This document shows positions 8,785 to 19,705 of a stretch of DNA of 47,883 bases, in pieces (positions within the stretch are counted from its first letter, which is position 1; each line of letters starts with the position of its first letter). This DNA comes from Streptococcus vicugnae (GTDB lineage: Bacteria > Bacillota > Bacilli > Lactobacillales > Streptococcaceae). A model generated the notes under the pieces. It worked only from the letters and a program-made list of their open reading frames with translations. It was not told the DNA's origin and searched no databases. The stretch lies in NCBI RefSeq assembly GCF_016461705.1, contig NZ_JAEMHW010000008.1, forward strand, positions 1-47,883, given 5' to 3'. The translations under genes were made by a program, and so were the position numbers.

Positions 8785-8817
8785 TTAGTAGAATAAAAGC
8801 GAAAGGCGAACGAAAAC

Positions 8818-9528
8818 ATGTCACGACAACTTATTTATACGGGAAAAGCTAAAGATATCTACACTACATCAGAAGATGAGAATTTGATTATTTCAGTCTA
8901 TAAAGACCAGGCAACAATGCTTAATGGAGCTCGTAAAGAGACTATTAAAGGTAAAGGCGTTCTTAATAATCAAATCTCATCTTTAATTTTTACTAAATTG
9001 AATGAAGCAGGTGTGGCAACTCACTTTGTTAAGCAATTATCAGAAACCGAACAATTGAACAAAAAAGTTGATATTGTTCCTCTTGAAGTTGTTTTACGTA
9101 ATGTCACTGCAGGTTCATTCTCAAAACGTTTTGGTGTTGAAGAAGGTATCAAATTAGACACACCGATTGTTGAATTTTACTATAAAAATGATGAATTAGA
9201 TGATCCATTTATCAATGATGAACACGTGAAATTCCTTGGTATTGCAAGTGATGAAGATATTGCATATATCAAAGCAGAAACACGTCGTATCAACGAACTA
9301 TTGAAAGATTGGTTCAAACAAATTGGTCTTACTTTGATCGACTTTAAATTGGAATTTGGTAAAGACAAAGATGGCAAAATCATTCTTGCTGATGAATTTT
9401 CACCAGATAACTGCCGTCTTTGGGATGCTGAAGGTCACCACATGGACAAAGATGTCTTTCGTCGTGATTTAGGTAGCTTGACAGATGTATACGAAGTTGT
9501 TCTTGAAAAATTAAAAGGACTTGACTAA
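8818..9528 (+). CDS. purC: SAICAR synthetase (PurC)
   Basis: 236 residues. It joins CAIR and aspartate with ATP to give SAICAR. The N-terminal [11 protein letters not shown] and the motifs [14 protein letters not shown] and [15 protein letters not shown] are typical. The ribosome site is poor (GAAAGGCGA), perhaps limiting translation. It is the first gene of the pur operon, and an imperfect hairpin-forming 51-nt spacer separates it from purL. Confidence 0.97.
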   Translation: MSRQLIYTGKAKDIYTTSEDENLIISVYKDQATMLNGARKETIKGKGVLNNQISSLIFTKLNEAGVATHFVKQLSETEQLNKKVDIVPLEVVLRNVTAGSFSKRFGVEEGIKLDTPIVEFYYKNDELDDPFINDEHVKFLGIASDEDIAYIKAETRRINELLKDWFKQIGLTLIDFKLEFGKDKDGKIILADEFSPDNCRLWDAEGHHMDKDVFRRDLGSLTDVYEVVLEKLKGLD

Positions 9529-9579
9529 GCCACTACACTTGCTAAGTAGTTGACAGAGAAATTCTAAAAAGGGTAAAAA

Positions 9580-12500
9580 ATGGATAAACGAATTTTCGTT
9601 GAGAAAAAATCAAATTTTAATATTAAAGCTCAAGCACTTGTCAAAGAGCTTAAACATAATCTTCAATTAACAAGCTTGACTGATTTACGTATTATTCAAG
9701 TTTATGATGTTTTTGGTTTGGCAGATTCGCTTTTCGAACGTGCTGAAAAACATATTTTTTCTGAACAAGTAACAGACAATATTTTGGCTGAAAGTGATGT
9801 GGTTGCTGAACTTGCTAATTATGCTTTCTTTGCCATTGAATCACTTCCTGGTCAATTTGACCAACGTGCAGCATCTTCACAAGAAGCTTTGCTTTTACTT
9901 GGTAGCAATAACGATGTGACTGTTAATACTGCGCAACTTTATCTTGTTAATAAAGATATTGATACAGCTGAACTTGATGCTGTTAAGAACTATCTTCTTA
10001 ACCCAGTTGATTCTCGTTTTAAAGATATTACAACTGGTATCGCACCACAAGCATTTTCAGAATCTGACAAAACAATTCCAAATCTTGATTTCTTCAAAAC
10101 TTATACAGCAGCTGAATTTGCTGAATACAAAGCAGAGCAAGGTTTGGCAATGGAAGTTGATGACCTTGTTTTCATCCAAGATTACTTTAAATCAATTGGA
10201 CGTGTGCCGACTGAAACAGAATTAAAAGTTTTGGATACTTACTGGTCAGACCACTGTCGTCATACAACCTTTGAAACTGAGCTTAAGCATATTGATTTCT
10301 CAGCGTCTAAATTCCAAAAACAATTGCAAGCAACATATGATAAATACATTGCTATGCGTGACGAACTAGGACGTTCTGAAAAACCACAAACATTGATGGA
10401 TATGGCGACTATTTTTGGTCGTTACGAACGTGCGAATGGTCGTTTGGATGATATGGAAGTGTCAGATGAAATTAACGCATGTTCTGTTGAAATTGAAGTT
10501 GATGTGAATGGTGTTAAAGAACCTTGGCTTCTTATGTTCAAGAACGAAACACACAATCATCCAACAGAAATCGAACCATTTGGTGGGGCTGCAACATGTA
10601 TCGGTGGTGCTATTCGCGACCCATTGTCAGGACGTTCATATGTTTACCAAGCCATGCGTATTTCAGGTGCTGGTGATATCACAACACCAATTGCAGAAAC
10701 TCGTCTTGGTAAATTGCCACAACAAGTGATTTCTAAAACAGCAGCTCATGGTTATTCTTCATATGGTAACCAAATCGGTCTTGCAACAACTTACGTTAAA
10801 GAATATTTCCATCCAGGATTTGTTGCTAAGCGTATGGAACTTGGTGCGGTAGTCGGTGCAGCTCCAAAAGGTAACGTTGTTCGTGAAAAACCAGAAGCAG
10901 GCGATGTGGTTATCCTTCTTGGAGGTAAAACAGGTCGTGATGGTGTCGGTGGTGCAACTGGTTCATCTAAAGTTCAAACAGTTGAATCTGTTGAAACAGC
11001 TGGCGCAGAAGTTCAAAAAGGTAATGCCATTGAAGAACGTAAAATTCAACGTCTTTTCCGTAATGGTAATGTGACTCGCCTTATTAAAAAATCAAATGAC
11101 TTTGGTGCTGGTGGTGTTTGCGTTGCTATCGGTGAATTGGCTGATGGTCTTGAAATCGACCTTAATAAAGTACCACTTAAATACCAAGGACTTAACGGAA
11201 CTGAAATTGCTATTTCTGAATCACAAGAACGTATGGCTGTTGTGGTTCGTCCGAAAGATGTTGAGGCTTTCGTGGCAGAATGTCATAAAGAAAACATCGA
11301 TGCAGTAGTGGTTGCTACTGTTACTGAAAAACCAAACCTTGTCATGACTTGGAATGGTCAAACAATCGTTGATATTGAACGCCGTTTCCTTGATACAAAT
11401 GGTGTGCGCGTGGTCGTTGACGCTGATGTCGTTGATAGTCAAGTTGAAATGCCTGAGCAACGTACAACATCAGCTGCAACACTTGAAACAGATGCTGCAA
11501 ATGTGCTTTCTGACCTTAACCATGCTAGTCAAAAAGGTTTGCAAACTATCTTTGATAGCTCTGTTGGTCGTTCAACAGTTAACCATCCAATTGGTGGTCG
11601 TTACCAAATCACCCCAACAGAAAGTTCCGTTCAAAAACTCCCTGTTCAAAACGGTGTAACAACAACAGCTTCTGTTATGGCTCAAGGGTTCAACCCATAT
11701 ATCGCAGAATGGTCACCATATCACGGTGCAGCTTATGCTGTGATTGAAGCGACAGCACGTTTGGTTGCAACAGGTGCTAACTGGTCTAAAGCGCGCTTCT
11801 CTTATCAAGAATACTTCCAACGTATGGATAAAAAAGCTGAACGATTTGGTCAACCAGTTTCAGCGCTTCTTGGTTCAATCGAAGCACAAATCCAACTTGG
11901 TTTGCCATCAATTGGTGGTAAAGACTCAATGTCTGGTACATTCGAAGAATTGACAGTACCACCAACATTGGTTGCTTTTGGTGTGACAACAGCAGATAGC
12001 CGTAAAGTTCTTTCACCAGAATTTAAAGCTGCTGGTGAGCATGTTTACTACATTCCAGGTCAAGCTATTTCACAAGACATTGATTTTGACCTTATTAAAG
12101 CTAACTTTGCTAAATTTGAAGCTATTCAAAAAGAGCACCACATCACATCAGCTTCAGCTGTTAAATACGGTGGTGTGATTGAAAGCTTAGCTTTAGCTAG
12201 CTTTGGTAACCATATCGGTGCTAAGGTTGAATTGGCAGAACTTGCAACTAGCTTGACAGCACAACTTGGTGGTTTTATCTTTACATCTGCAGAAGAAATT
12301 GCAGGAGTTAACAAAATTGGTGAAACTACTGAAGACTTTACACTTACTGTCAATGGTGTCAACCTTGCTTGTGACAAACTTCTTTCAGCTTTTGAAGGTA
12401 AACTTGAAGATGTTTATCCAACTGAATTTGAACAAAGTACTGAACTTGAAGATGTTCCAGCTGTTGCTTCAAATGCAGTGATTAAAGCTAGTGAAAAAGT

Positions 12501-13305
12501 TGCTGAACCATTGGTTTACATTCCAGTATTCCCTGGTACAAACTCAGAGTACGATTCAGCTAAAGCCTTTGAACAAGCTGGTGCAAAAGTTAATTTGGTA
12601 CCATTTGTGACACTTAACGAAGCAGCAATCGAAGCTTCAGTTGATACAATGGTTGACAATATCAGTAAAGCTAACATTATCTTCTTTGCTGGTGGATTCT
12701 CAGCAGCTGATGAACCAGATGGTTCTGCTAAATTTATCGTGAACATCTTGCTTAACCAAAAAGTTCGCGCAGCTATTGATAGCTTCATCGAAAAAGGTGG
12801 TCTGATTATTGGTATCTGTAATGGATTCCAAGCACTTGTGAAATCAGGTCTTCTTCCATACGGTAACTTTGAAGATGCTACTGAAACAAGCCCAACGCTC
12901 TTCTACAATGATGCTAACCAACACGTTGCGAAAATGGTTGAAACACGTATTGCTAATACGAACTCACCATGGCTTGCAGGTGTAGAAGTCGGTGATGTTT
13001 ATGCTATTCCGGTTTCGCATGGTGAAGGTAAATTTGTTGTCACAGCTGAAGAGTTTGCAGAACTCCGTGACAATGGACAAATCTTTAGCCAATACGTTGA
13101 CTTTGATGGTAAACCAAGTATGGATTCTAAATACAATCCAAATGGTTCTGTTAATGCTATCGAAGGTATCACAAGTAAGAATGGTCAAATCATTGGTAAA
13201 ATGGGACATTCAGAACGTTACGAAGATGGTCTTTTCCAAAATATTCCAGGAAATAAAGATCAACACCTGTTCCGTAGCGCTGTTGAATATTTCACTAAAG
13301 GCTAA
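9580..13305 (+). CDS. purL: phosphoribosylformylglycinamidine synthase, large single-chain PurL
   Basis: 1241 residues. It converts FGAR to FGAM with glutamine and ATP. This is the long form that joins the synthase and glutaminase on one chain, whereas Bacillus uses separate PurL, PurQ and PurS. The synthase part shows DHCRHTTFETEL, FKNETHNHPTEIEPFGGAAT and GGATGSSK. The C-terminal class I amidotransferase domain (about 980-1241) has Cys1080 in GICNGFQ and a VSHGEGK histidine. The long form is also known from other streptococci. A hairpin-bearing spacer of 112 nt precedes purF. Confidence 0.97.
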   Translation: MDKRIFVEKKSNFNIKAQALVKELKHNLQLTSLTDLRIIQVYDVFGLADSLFERAEKHIFSEQVTDNILAESDVVAELANYAFFAIESLPGQFDQRAASSQEALLLLGSNNDVTVNTAQLYLVNKDIDTAELDAVKNYLLNPVDSRFKDITTGIAPQAFSESDKTIPNLDFFKTYTAAEFAEYKAEQGLAMEVDDLVFIQDYFKSIGRVPTETELKVLDTYWSDHCRHTTFETELKHIDFSASKFQKQLQATYDKYIAMRDELGRSEKPQTLMDMATIFGRYERANGRLDDMEVSDEINACSVEIEVDVNGVKEPWLLMFKNETHNHPTEIEPFGGAATCIGGAIRDPLSGRSYVYQAMRISGAGDITTPIAETRLGKLPQQVISKTAAHGYSSYGNQIGLATTYVKEYFHPGFVAKRMELGAVVGAAPKGNVVREKPEAGDVVILLGGKTGRDGVGGATGSSKVQTVESVETAGAEVQKGNAIEERKIQRLFRNGNVTRLIKKSNDFGAGGVCVAIGELADGLEIDLNKVPLKYQGLNGTEIAISESQERMAVVVRPKDVEAFVAECHKENIDAVVVATVTEKPNLVMTWNGQTIVDIERRFLDTNGVRVVVDADVVDSQVEMPEQRTTSAATLETDAANVLSDLNHASQKGLQTIFDSSVGRSTVNHPIGGRYQITPTESSVQKLPVQNGVTTTASVMAQGFNPYIAEWSPYHGAAYAVIEATARLVATGANWSKARFSYQEYFQRMDKKAERFGQPVSALLGSIEAQIQLGLPSIGGKDSMSGTFEELTVPPTLVAFGVTTADSRKVLSPEFKAAGEHVYYIPGQAISQDIDFDLIKANFAKFEAIQKEHHITSASAVKYGGVIESLALASFGNHIGAKVELAELATSLTAQLGGFIFTSAEEIAGVNKIGETTEDFTLTVNGVNLACDKLLSAFEGKLEDVYPTEFEQSTELEDVPAVASNAVIKASEKVAEPLVYIPVFPGTNSEYDSAKAFEQAGAKVNLVPFVTLNEAAIEASVDTMVDNISKANIIFFAGGFSAADEPDGSAKFIVNILLNQKVRAAIDSFIEKGGLIIGICNGFQALVKSGLLPYGNFEDATETSPTLFYNDANQHVAKMVETRIANTNSPWLAGVEVGDVYAIPVSHGEGKFVVTAEEFAELRDNGQIFSQYVDFDGKPSMDSKYNPNGSVNAIEGITSKNGQIIGKMGHSERYEDGLFQNIPGNKDQHLFRSAVEYFTKG

Positions 13306-13337
13306 GAATACACGTTAAATATATTTTATAGATGACA

Positions 13338-13367
13338 TTGACAAGGTACGTGAGTACCTTTTGTCAA
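13338..13367 (+). other. hairpin in the purL-purF spacer
   Basis: TTGACAAGGTAC pairs with GTACC..TTGTCAA around GTGA with a two-base bulge. No T run follows, so it does not look like a terminator. It could be a processing or stability element. Confidence 0.55.
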
Positions 13368-13417
13368 CTTATTAAAGGGAATAGGTCTTAACTAATTAAT
13401 CTAGGTAATAAAAAATA

Positions 13418-14881
13418 ATGACATACGAAGTTAAATCTCTTAATGAAGAATGTGGTGTATTTGGGATTTGGGGACACCCTCAAGCAGCTCATGTCACTTA
13501 TTTTGGACTCCACAGTCTTCAACACCGCGGTCAAGAAGGTGCTGGTATCGTTTCTAACGATAACGGTAAACTTCTTCAACACCGTAATACTGGTCTTCTT
13601 TCAGAAGTATTTAAAAATCCTGCTGATTTGGAAAAATTGACAGGTTCTGCAGCTATTGGTCACGTTCGCTATGCGACTGCTGGTTCTGCATCTATTAATA
13701 ACATTCAACCATTTCTTTACAACTTCACCGATGAACAATTTGGTCTTTGCCACAATGGTAATTTGACAAATGCGGTTTCTTTGAAGAAGGAATTGGAAGA
13801 TGAAGGTGCCATTTTTAATGCGTCATCTGATACTGAAATTTTGATGCATTTGATTCGTCGTAGTCACAATCCAGAATTTCTTGGAAAAGTGAAAGAAGCA
13901 CTTAATACTGTTAAAGGTGGCTTTGCTTATCTTTTATTAACAGAAGATAAGTTGATTGCAGCACTTGATCCAAATGGTTTCCGTCCATTGTCTGTTGGTC
14001 AAATGGAAAACGGTGCTTGGGTAGTTTCAAGTGAAACATGTGCCTTTGAAGTGGTTGGTGCTAAATGGGTTCGCGATGTTAAACCAGGTGAAATGGTGAT
14101 TATCGACGATAGTGGTATTCGCTATGATTCTTATACAAATGACACACAACTTGCTATTTGTTCAATGGAATACATCTACTTTGCCCGCCCTGATAGTGAC
14201 ATTTACGGTGTAAATGTTCATACTGCTCGTAAAAATATGGGTAAACGTTTAGCACAAGAATTTCATCACGAAGCTGATATCGTTGTAGGGGTGCCAAACT
14301 CATCACTTTCAGCAGCGATGGGATTTGCTGAAGAATCAGGTCTTCCAAATGAAATGGGCTTGGTGAAAAATCAGTATACACAACGTACTTTCATTCAACC
14401 AACACAAGAATTGCGTGAGCAAGGTGTTCGTATGAAACTTTCAGCGGTATCTGGCGTTGTTAAAGGTAAACGTGTTGTCATGGTTGATGATTCTATCGTA
14501 CGCGGAACAACTTCACGTCGTATTGTTCGCCTTCTTCGTGAAGCTGGTGCGACAGAAGTTCACGTGGCAATCGGTAGTCCAGAGTTGAAATACCCATGTT
14601 TCTACGGTATCGACATTCAAAATCGTCGTGAATTGATTTCGGCTAATCATACTAAAGATGAAGTTTGTGAAATTATCGGTGCAGATAGTCTAACTTACTT
14701 GTCAATTGATGGTTTGATTGAATCAATCGGTCTTGATACAGATGCTCCAAATGGTGGTCTTTGTGTGGCATACTTTGACGGTAAGTATCCAACACCACTC
14801 TATGATTATGAAGAAGCATACCTCAAGAGCTTAGAAGAAAAAACAAGTTTCTATATTCACGAAGTTAATGAGAACAAATAG
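13418..14881 (+). CDS. purF: amidophosphoribosyltransferase (PurF)
   Basis: 487 residues. It is the committing step of purine synthesis: PRPP plus glutamine to phosphoribosylamine. It is made with an 11-residue propeptide ([11 protein letters not shown]) that is removed to expose the catalytic Cys12, followed by an Ntn glutaminase domain and a phosphoribosyltransferase domain with [16 protein letters not shown] (about 353-368). No good Shine-Dalgarno lies close to the ATG; AGGT ends about 10 nt upstream. Confidence 0.97.
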   Translation: MTYEVKSLNEECGVFGIWGHPQAAHVTYFGLHSLQHRGQEGAGIVSNDNGKLLQHRNTGLLSEVFKNPADLEKLTGSAAIGHVRYATAGSASINNIQPFLYNFTDEQFGLCHNGNLTNAVSLKKELEDEGAIFNASSDTEILMHLIRRSHNPEFLGKVKEALNTVKGGFAYLLLTEDKLIAALDPNGFRPLSVGQMENGAWVVSSETCAFEVVGAKWVRDVKPGEMVIIDDSGIRYDSYTNDTQLAICSMEYIYFARPDSDIYGVNVHTARKNMGKRLAQEFHHEADIVVGVPNSSLSAAMGFAEESGLPNEMGLVKNQYTQRTFIQPTQELREQGVRMKLSAVSGVVKGKRVVMVDDSIVRGTTSRRIVRLLREAGATEVHVAIGSPELKYPCFYGIDIQNRRELISANHTKDEVCEIIGADSLTYLSIDGLIESIGLDTDAPNGGLCVAYFDGKYPTPLYDYEEAYLKSLEEKTSFYIHEVNENK

Positions 14882-14913
14882 CTCTGCTATTTCCCAAAAA
14901 GGAGAAAATTATT

Positions 14914-15933
14914 ATGTCAAAAAATGCTTACGCTCAGTCTGGTGTTGATGTTGAAGCGGGTTATGAAGTTGTTGCACGTATCAAAAAACACGTGGCACGT
15001 ACTGAACGTGCTGGTGTTATGGGCGCTCTTGGTGGTTTTGGTGGTATGTTTGACCTTACTAAAACTGGCGTTAAAGAACCTGTTTTGATTTCAGGAACTG
15101 ATGGTGTGGGAACAAAACTCATGCTTGCCATCAAATATGACAAACACGATACCATCGGTCAAGACTGTGTGGCAATGTGTGTTAATGATATTATTGCTGC
15201 TGGTGCAGAACCACTTTACTTCTTAGATTACATCGCAACTGGTAAAAATGAACCTGCAAAACTTGAACAAGTTGTTGCAGGTGTTGCTGAAGGTTGTGTC
15301 CAATCTGGTGCAGCTCTTATCGGTGGTGAAACGGCTGAAATGCCTGGTATGTACGGCGAAGATGATTATGATTTGGCTGGTTTTGCAGTAGGTGTTGCTG
15401 AAAAATCACAAATCATTGATGGTTCAAAAGTTTCTGATGGTGACGTTCTTCTTGGACTTGCTTCAAGCGGTATCCACTCAAATGGTTACTCACTTGTTCG
15501 TCGAGTTTTTACTGATTACTCAGGTGAAGAAGTTCTTCCAGAACTTGAAGGTAAAAAATTGAAAGAAGTCCTTCTTGAACCAACTCGTATTTATGTTAAA
15601 GCAGTGCTTCCGCTTATCAAAGAAGAATTGGTTAATGGTATTGCCCACATCACTGGTGGTGGATTCATCGAAAATGTGCCACGTATGTTCGCTGATAGCT
15701 TGGCTGCTGAAATCGAAGAAGACAAAATTCCAGTTCTTCCAATTTTCAAAGCTCTTGAAAAATACGGTAACATCAAACACGAAGAAATGTTTGAAATCTT
15801 CAACATGGGTATTGGTTTGATGATGGCAGTTAGTCCTGATAAAGTTGAACGCGTGAAAGAATTGCTTGACGAACCAGTTTACGAACTTGGTCGTATCGTT
15901 AAGAAAGCTGATGCAAGTGTGGTGATTAAATAA
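14914..15933 (+). CDS. purM: AIR synthetase (PurM)
   Basis: 339 residues. It closes the imidazole ring of FGAM with ATP to give [13 protein letters not shown], the [11 protein letters not shown] loop and [13 protein letters not shown] are the family signatures. Shine-Dalgarno AAAGGAGA lies 9 nt before the ATG, and purN overlaps its stop codon by one base. Confidence 0.97.
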   Translation: MSKNAYAQSGVDVEAGYEVVARIKKHVARTERAGVMGALGGFGGMFDLTKTGVKEPVLISGTDGVGTKLMLAIKYDKHDTIGQDCVAMCVNDIIAAGAEPLYFLDYIATGKNEPAKLEQVVAGVAEGCVQSGAALIGGETAEMPGMYGEDDYDLAGFAVGVAEKSQIIDGSKVSDGDVLLGLASSGIHSNGYSLVRRVFTDYSGEEVLPELEGKKLKEVLLEPTRIYVKAVLPLIKEELVNGIAHITGGGFIENVPRMFADSLAAEIEEDKIPVLPIFKALEKYGNIKHEEMFEIFNMGIGLMMAVSPDKVERVKELLDEPVYELGRIVKKADASVVIK

Positions 15934-16484
15934 TGAAAAAAATCGCAGTTTTTGCGAGTGGTAACGGATCAAATTTTCAAGTCATTGCAGAGCAATTTCC
16001 TGTTGAGTTTGTTTTTTCAGATCATCGAGATGCCTATGTATTAGAACGTGCTGAAAAACTTGGTGTGACAGCTCACACTTTTGAACTCAAAGAGTTTGAT
16101 AATAAAGCAGCTTACGAAGAGGCTATTGTTGCTTTGCTTAAAAAATATGACATTGATTTGGTTTGCTTAGCTGGTTATATGAAGATTGTTGGTCCGACTT
16201 TGCTAGCAGCTTACGAAGGTCGTATCATCAATATTCACCCAGCTTATCTGCCGGAATTTCCAGGTGCTCATGGTATTGATGATGCTTGGGAAGCAGGTGT
16301 TGACCAATCTGGTGTTACCATTCACTGGGTTGACAATGGTGTTGACACAGGAAAAGTGATTAAACAAGTTCGTGTGCCTCGTCTGGCTGACGATACCATT
16401 GATAGTTTTGAAGCTCGCATTCATGAAAATGAGTATAAACTCTACCCAGAAGTTTTAGAGAGCTTAGGAGTTAAGAGAAAATAG
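15933..16484 (+). CDS. purN: GAR transformylase, formyl-THF type (PurN)
   Basis: 183 residues. It transfers a formyl group from 10-formyl-tetrahydrofolate to GAR. GNGSNFQVI is the phosphate-binding loop, and NIHPAYLPEFPGAHGIDDA holds the catalytic Asn-His pair, with the partner Asp in VDNGVDTGKVI. The start overlaps the purM stop (TAATG), a sign of coupled translation. Confidence 0.97.
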   Translation: MKKIAVFASGNGSNFQVIAEQFPVEFVFSDHRDAYVLERAEKLGVTAHTFELKEFDNKAAYEEAIVALLKKYDIDLVCLAGYMKIVGPTLLAAYEGRIINIHPAYLPEFPGAHGIDDAWEAGVDQSGVTIHWVDNGVDTGKVIKQVRVPRLADDTIDSFEARIHENEYKLYPEVLESLGVKRK

Positions 16485-16532
16485 TTGATGTAGCAACTGT
16501 GACTAAATTTCTCTAATAAGAAAGGAATAAAA

Positions 16533-18080
16533 ATGACAAAACGTGCACTAATTAGTGTTTCTGACAAAGCGGGCATTGTTGAATTTGCTCAAGAATTGAA
16601 AAAACTTGGTTGGGATATTATCTCGACTGGTGGAACAAAAGTTGCGCTTGATAAAGCAGGTGTTGACACTATCGCGATTGATGATGTGACTGGATTCCCA
16701 GAAATGATGGACGGTCGTGTAAAAACACTTCACCCAAATATTCACGGTGGACTTTTGGCTCGTCGTGATTTGGACAGTCACCTTCAAGCTGCAAAAGACA
16801 ATCACATTGAATTGATTGACCTTGTTGTGGTTAACCTTTACCCATTCAAAGAAACAATTTTGAAACCAGATGTGACTTATGCTGATGCAGTTGAAAACAT
16901 TGATATCGGTGGACCTTCAATGCTTCGTTCTGCAGCTAAAAACCATGCTAGTGTTACAGTTGTCGTTGATCCAGCTGATTATGCTGTTGTTTTGGATGAA
17001 TTGTCAGCTAATGGCGAAACAAGCTTTGAAACTCGTCAACGTTTGGCAGCTAAAGTCTTCCGTCACACAGCAGCTTATGATGCTTTGATTGCAGAATACT
17101 TTACAAAACAAGTTGGTGAAACAAAACCTGAAAAACTCACAATCACTTACGATTTGAAACAACCAATGCGTTATGGTGAAAACCCTCAACAAGACGCTGA
17201 TTTCTACCAAAAAGCTTTGCCAACAGATTACTCAATTGCTTCTGCAAAACAATTAAACGGTAAAGAATTGTCATTTAACAATATTCGTGACGCTGACGCT
17301 GCAATCCGTATTATCCGTGATTTCAAAGATCGCCCAACTGTTGTTGCGCTTAAACACATGAACCCATGTGGTATTGGACAAGCTGACGATATTGAAACTG
17401 CTTGGGATTACGCTTATGAATCAGATCCAGTATCTATCTTTGGTGGTATTATCGTTCTTAACCGCGAAGTTGATGCAGCAACAGCTAAGAAGATGCATGC
17501 TATCTTCCTTGAAATCATCATTGCACCAAGTTACTCAGAAGAAGCTCTTGAAATTTTGACAACTAAGAAGAAAAATATGCGTATTCTTCAATTGCCGTTT
17601 GATGCTCAAGAAGCTAGCCAAGTTGAAAAAGAATACACTGGTGTTGTTGGTGGACTTTTGGTTCAAAACCAAGATGTTATCGAAGAAAATCCAGCTGATT
17701 GGAAAGTTGTGACAAAACGTCAACCAACTGACCAAGAAAAAGCAGCTCTTGAATTTGCTTGGAAATCAATCAAATATGTTAAATCTAACGGTATCATCGT
17801 GACAAATGACCACATGACACTTGGTGTTGGTCCTGGTCAAACAAACCGTGTAGCCTCAGTTCGTATTGCACTTGACCAAGCTAAAGACCGTCTTGACGGT
17901 GCTGTTCTTGCTAGTGATGCTTTCTTCCCATTTGCGGACAACGTTGAAGAAATTGCTGCCGCAGGTGTGAAAGCTATCATCCAACCTGGTGGTTCAGTTC
18001 GTGACCAAGAATCTATCGACATGGCTGATAAATACGGTATTGCCATGGTATTTACAGGTGTTCGTCACTTCCGCCACTAA
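16533..18080 (+). CDS. purH: bifunctional AICAR transformylase/IMP cyclohydrolase (PurH)
   Basis: 515 residues. It performs the last two steps to IMP. The N-terminal cyclohydrolase domain (about 1-195, [32 protein letters not shown]) is followed by the transformylase domain with the conserved KHMNPCG and a C-terminal [17 protein letters not shown] precedes the ATG. It ends the first purine unit, since a terminator and an sRNA gene follow. Confidence 0.97.
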   Translation: MTKRALISVSDKAGIVEFAQELKKLGWDIISTGGTKVALDKAGVDTIAIDDVTGFPEMMDGRVKTLHPNIHGGLLARRDLDSHLQAAKDNHIELIDLVVVNLYPFKETILKPDVTYADAVENIDIGGPSMLRSAAKNHASVTVVVDPADYAVVLDELSANGETSFETRQRLAAKVFRHTAAYDALIAEYFTKQVGETKPEKLTITYDLKQPMRYGENPQQDADFYQKALPTDYSIASAKQLNGKELSFNNIRDADAAIRIIRDFKDRPTVVALKHMNPCGIGQADDIETAWDYAYESDPVSIFGGIIVLNREVDAATAKKMHAIFLEIIIAPSYSEEALEILTTKKKNMRILQLPFDAQEASQVEKEYTGVVGGLLVQNQDVIEENPADWKVVTKRQPTDQEKAALEFAWKSIKYVKSNGIIVTNDHMTLGVGPGQTNRVASVRIALDQAKDRLDGAVLASDAFFPFADNVEEIAAAGVKAIIQPGGSVRDQESIDMADKYGIAMVFTGVRHFRH

Positions 18081-18117
18081 GATAAATAGGCAAACTTCCT
18101 TTAATAAATATTTCATG

Positions 18118-18150
18118 AAGCATCTTGGCTAAGGCTAGGATGCTTTTACT
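18118..18150 (+). terminator. terminator after purH
   Basis: AAGCATCTTGG pairs with CTAGGATGCTT (two G-U pairs) around CTAAGG, followed by a T-rich stretch. Confidence 0.75.
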
Positions 18151-18171
18151 TTAAGTTTTTTGAAAGTTATG

Positions 18172-18204
18172 CTTAAGTCTTACTTAAGTAAGGCTTACTA
18201 TACT
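18172..18204 (+). promoter_or_regulatory. CiaR-dependent promoter of csRNA A
   Basis: CTTAAG, five bases, CTTAAG (18172-18188), then 10 bases and TATACT (18199-18204). This is the NTTAAG-N5-WTTAAG direct repeat and spacing known for CiaR-activated streptococcal promoters. Confidence 0.85.
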
Positions 18205-18210
18205 AACAAT

Positions 18211-18277
18211 AACTCCTAAATAAACTTTTTTTCATAATCCAACCAAGTCCCAATCTATTTAGATTGGGACTTTTTTA
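18211..18277 (+). ncRNA. CiaR-dependent small RNA (csRNA A)
   Basis: Predicted transcript of about 67 nt from 7 nt after TATACT to a strong terminator (AAGTCCCAATCT pairing with AGATTGGGACTT, 18245-18272, then T run). The single-stranded core contains CTCCTAAATAAAC followed by a T run and CATAATC, which is complementary to a Shine-Dalgarno/start-codon region (GATTATG preceded by purines). This is the csRNA design described in pneumococcus, where the RNAs repress targets such as comC by pairing over their ribosome sites. The ends are inferred, not measured. The gene fills the purH-purD spacer. Confidence 0.85.
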
Positions 18278-18320
18278 TTTTTATGCTATTTTTTCTAAAC
18301 TTATCACAGGATTTCCATCT

Positions 18321-18344
18321 ATTTCCGAACAAATATGTTATAAT
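18321..18344 (+). promoter_or_regulatory. candidate PurBox and -10 before purD
   Basis: ATTTCCGAACAAA (18321-18333) matches 12 of 13 positions of the lactococcal/streptococcal PurBox AWWWCCGAACWWT and is followed by TATAAT (18339-18344). The box sits nearer the -10 than expected for activation at about -76, so its role is uncertain. Downstream, the purD leader holds a hairpin (18359-18381) and the perfect palindrome GGAGCCTAGGCTCC (18397-18410). With csRNA A and the purH terminator these account for the 362-base spacer. Confidence 0.5.
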
Positions 18345-18442
18345 ATATCTAGATAATTCGTGAAAATATTTTGTTTTTACGTGCTTTGTTGATTTTGGAG
18401 CCTAGGCTCCTGTGATTGTTTTCTATTGAGGTATTTTTACTT

Positions 18443-19705
18443 ATGAAACTTTTAGTTGTTGGCTCTGGCGGGCGTGAGCACGCTATTGCTAAGAAGTTGT
18501 TGGAATCTCCTCAAGTGAGCCAGGTTTTTGTAGCACCTGGAAATGATGGGATGACACTTGATGGACTTGATTTGGTAGATATCGGAATTTCCGAACATTC
18601 TAAGCTTATTGATTTTGCAAAAGAAAATGATATTGCTTGGGCATTTATCGGACCTGATGATGCGTTGGCTGCAGGAATCGTTGATGATTTTAATGCTGCT
18701 GGCTTGAAAGCCTTCGGTCCAAGTAAAGCAGCTGCGGAGCTAGAATGGTCTAAAGACTTTGCTAAATCAATCATGGCTAAATACCATGTTCCAACAGCGG
18801 CTTACAGCACTTTCTCAGATTTTGAGCAAGCAAAGAGCTATATTGAAGAACATGGTGCACCGATTGTTGTCAAAGCTGACGGTTTGGCTTTGGGTAAAGG
18901 TGTGGTAGTTGCCGAAACAGTTGAGCAAGCTGTGGAAGCTGCACACGAAATGTTGCTTGATAATAAATTTGGTGATTCTGGTGCGCGTGTGGTTATTGAA
19001 GAATTTCTTGATGGCGAAGAATTCTCGTTATTTGCTTTTGTCAATGGCGATAACTTCTACATCATGCCAACTGCGCAAGACCACAAACGTGCTTTTGATG
19101 GTGATAAAGGTCCTAATACTGGAGGTATGGGAGCTTACGCACCGGTACCACATTTGCCACAAAGTGTTGTTGATACAGCCGTTGAAACAATCGTTAAACC
19201 TGTTCTTAATGGGATGATTGCCGAAGGGCGTCCATACCTTGGTGTTCTTTATGCAGGTCTTATTTTAACAGCTGATGGTCCTAAAGTTATTGAATTTAAT
19301 TCACGCTTTGGCGACCCTGAAACTCAAGTTATCTTGCCACGTTTGACATCTGATTTTGCTCAAAATATTACTGATATTTTAGATGGTAAAGAGCCAGAAA
19401 TCACTTGGACTGACAAGGGCGTTACTTTGGGTGTGGTAGTTGCCTCAGAAGGTTACCCAGTTGCCTACGAAAAAGGTGTTCGTCTTCCAGAAAAAACATC
19501 AGGTGATGTGATTACTTATTACGCAGGAGCTAAGTTCGCTGATGATAAAGCATTGCTTTCAAACGGCGGACGTGTATACATGCTAGTTACAACAGAAGCT
19601 GACGTAAAATCTGCTCAAGATGTTATTTATGCAGAGCTTGCTAAGCAAGATACAACAGGTCTTTTCTATCGCAACGATATCGGAAGTAAAGCTCTTGGAC
19701 GTTAA
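18443..19705 (+). CDS. purD: GAR synthetase (PurD)
   Basis: 420 residues. This ATP-grasp ligase joins phosphoribosylamine and glycine. VVGSGGREHAIA is the N-terminal Rossmann signature, VVKADGLALGKGVVVA the ATP-grasp loop and FNSRFGDPETQ the metal-binding stretch. An upstream GTG-initiated extension (from 18416) is rejected: homologues start MKLLVVG, and GAGG at 18428-18431 is correctly oriented for ATG 18443. It begins a second purine transcription unit with its own leader. Confidence 0.96.
   Translation: MKLLVVGSGGREHAIAKKLLESPQVSQVFVAPGNDGMTLDGLDLVDIGISEHSKLIDFAKENDIAWAFIGPDDALAAGIVDDFNAAGLKAFGPSKAAAELEWSKDFAKSIMAKYHVPTAAYSTFSDFEQAKSYIEEHGAPIVVKADGLALGKGVVVAETVEQAVEAAHEMLLDNKFGDSGARVVIEEFLDGEEFSLFAFVNGDNFYIMPTAQDHKRAFDGDKGPNTGGMGAYAPVPHLPQSVVDTAVETIVKPVLNGMIAEGRPYLGVLYAGLILTADGPKVIEFNSRFGDPETQVILPRLTSDFAQNITDILDGKEPEITWTDKGVTLGVVVASEGYPVAYEKGVRLPEKTSGDVITYYAGAKFADDKALLSNGGRVYMLVTTEADVKSAQDVIYAELAKQDTTGLFYRNDIGSKALGR

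Noticed and set aside
8795..8812. Possible PurBox before purC (AAAGGCGAACGAA)
   Set aside because: Lies downstream of the -10, replaces the required CC with GC and overlaps the ribosome site; match too weak.
13338..13367. Terminator between purL and purF
   Set aside because: The stem lacks a following T run, and purF continues the pathway without a visible promoter.
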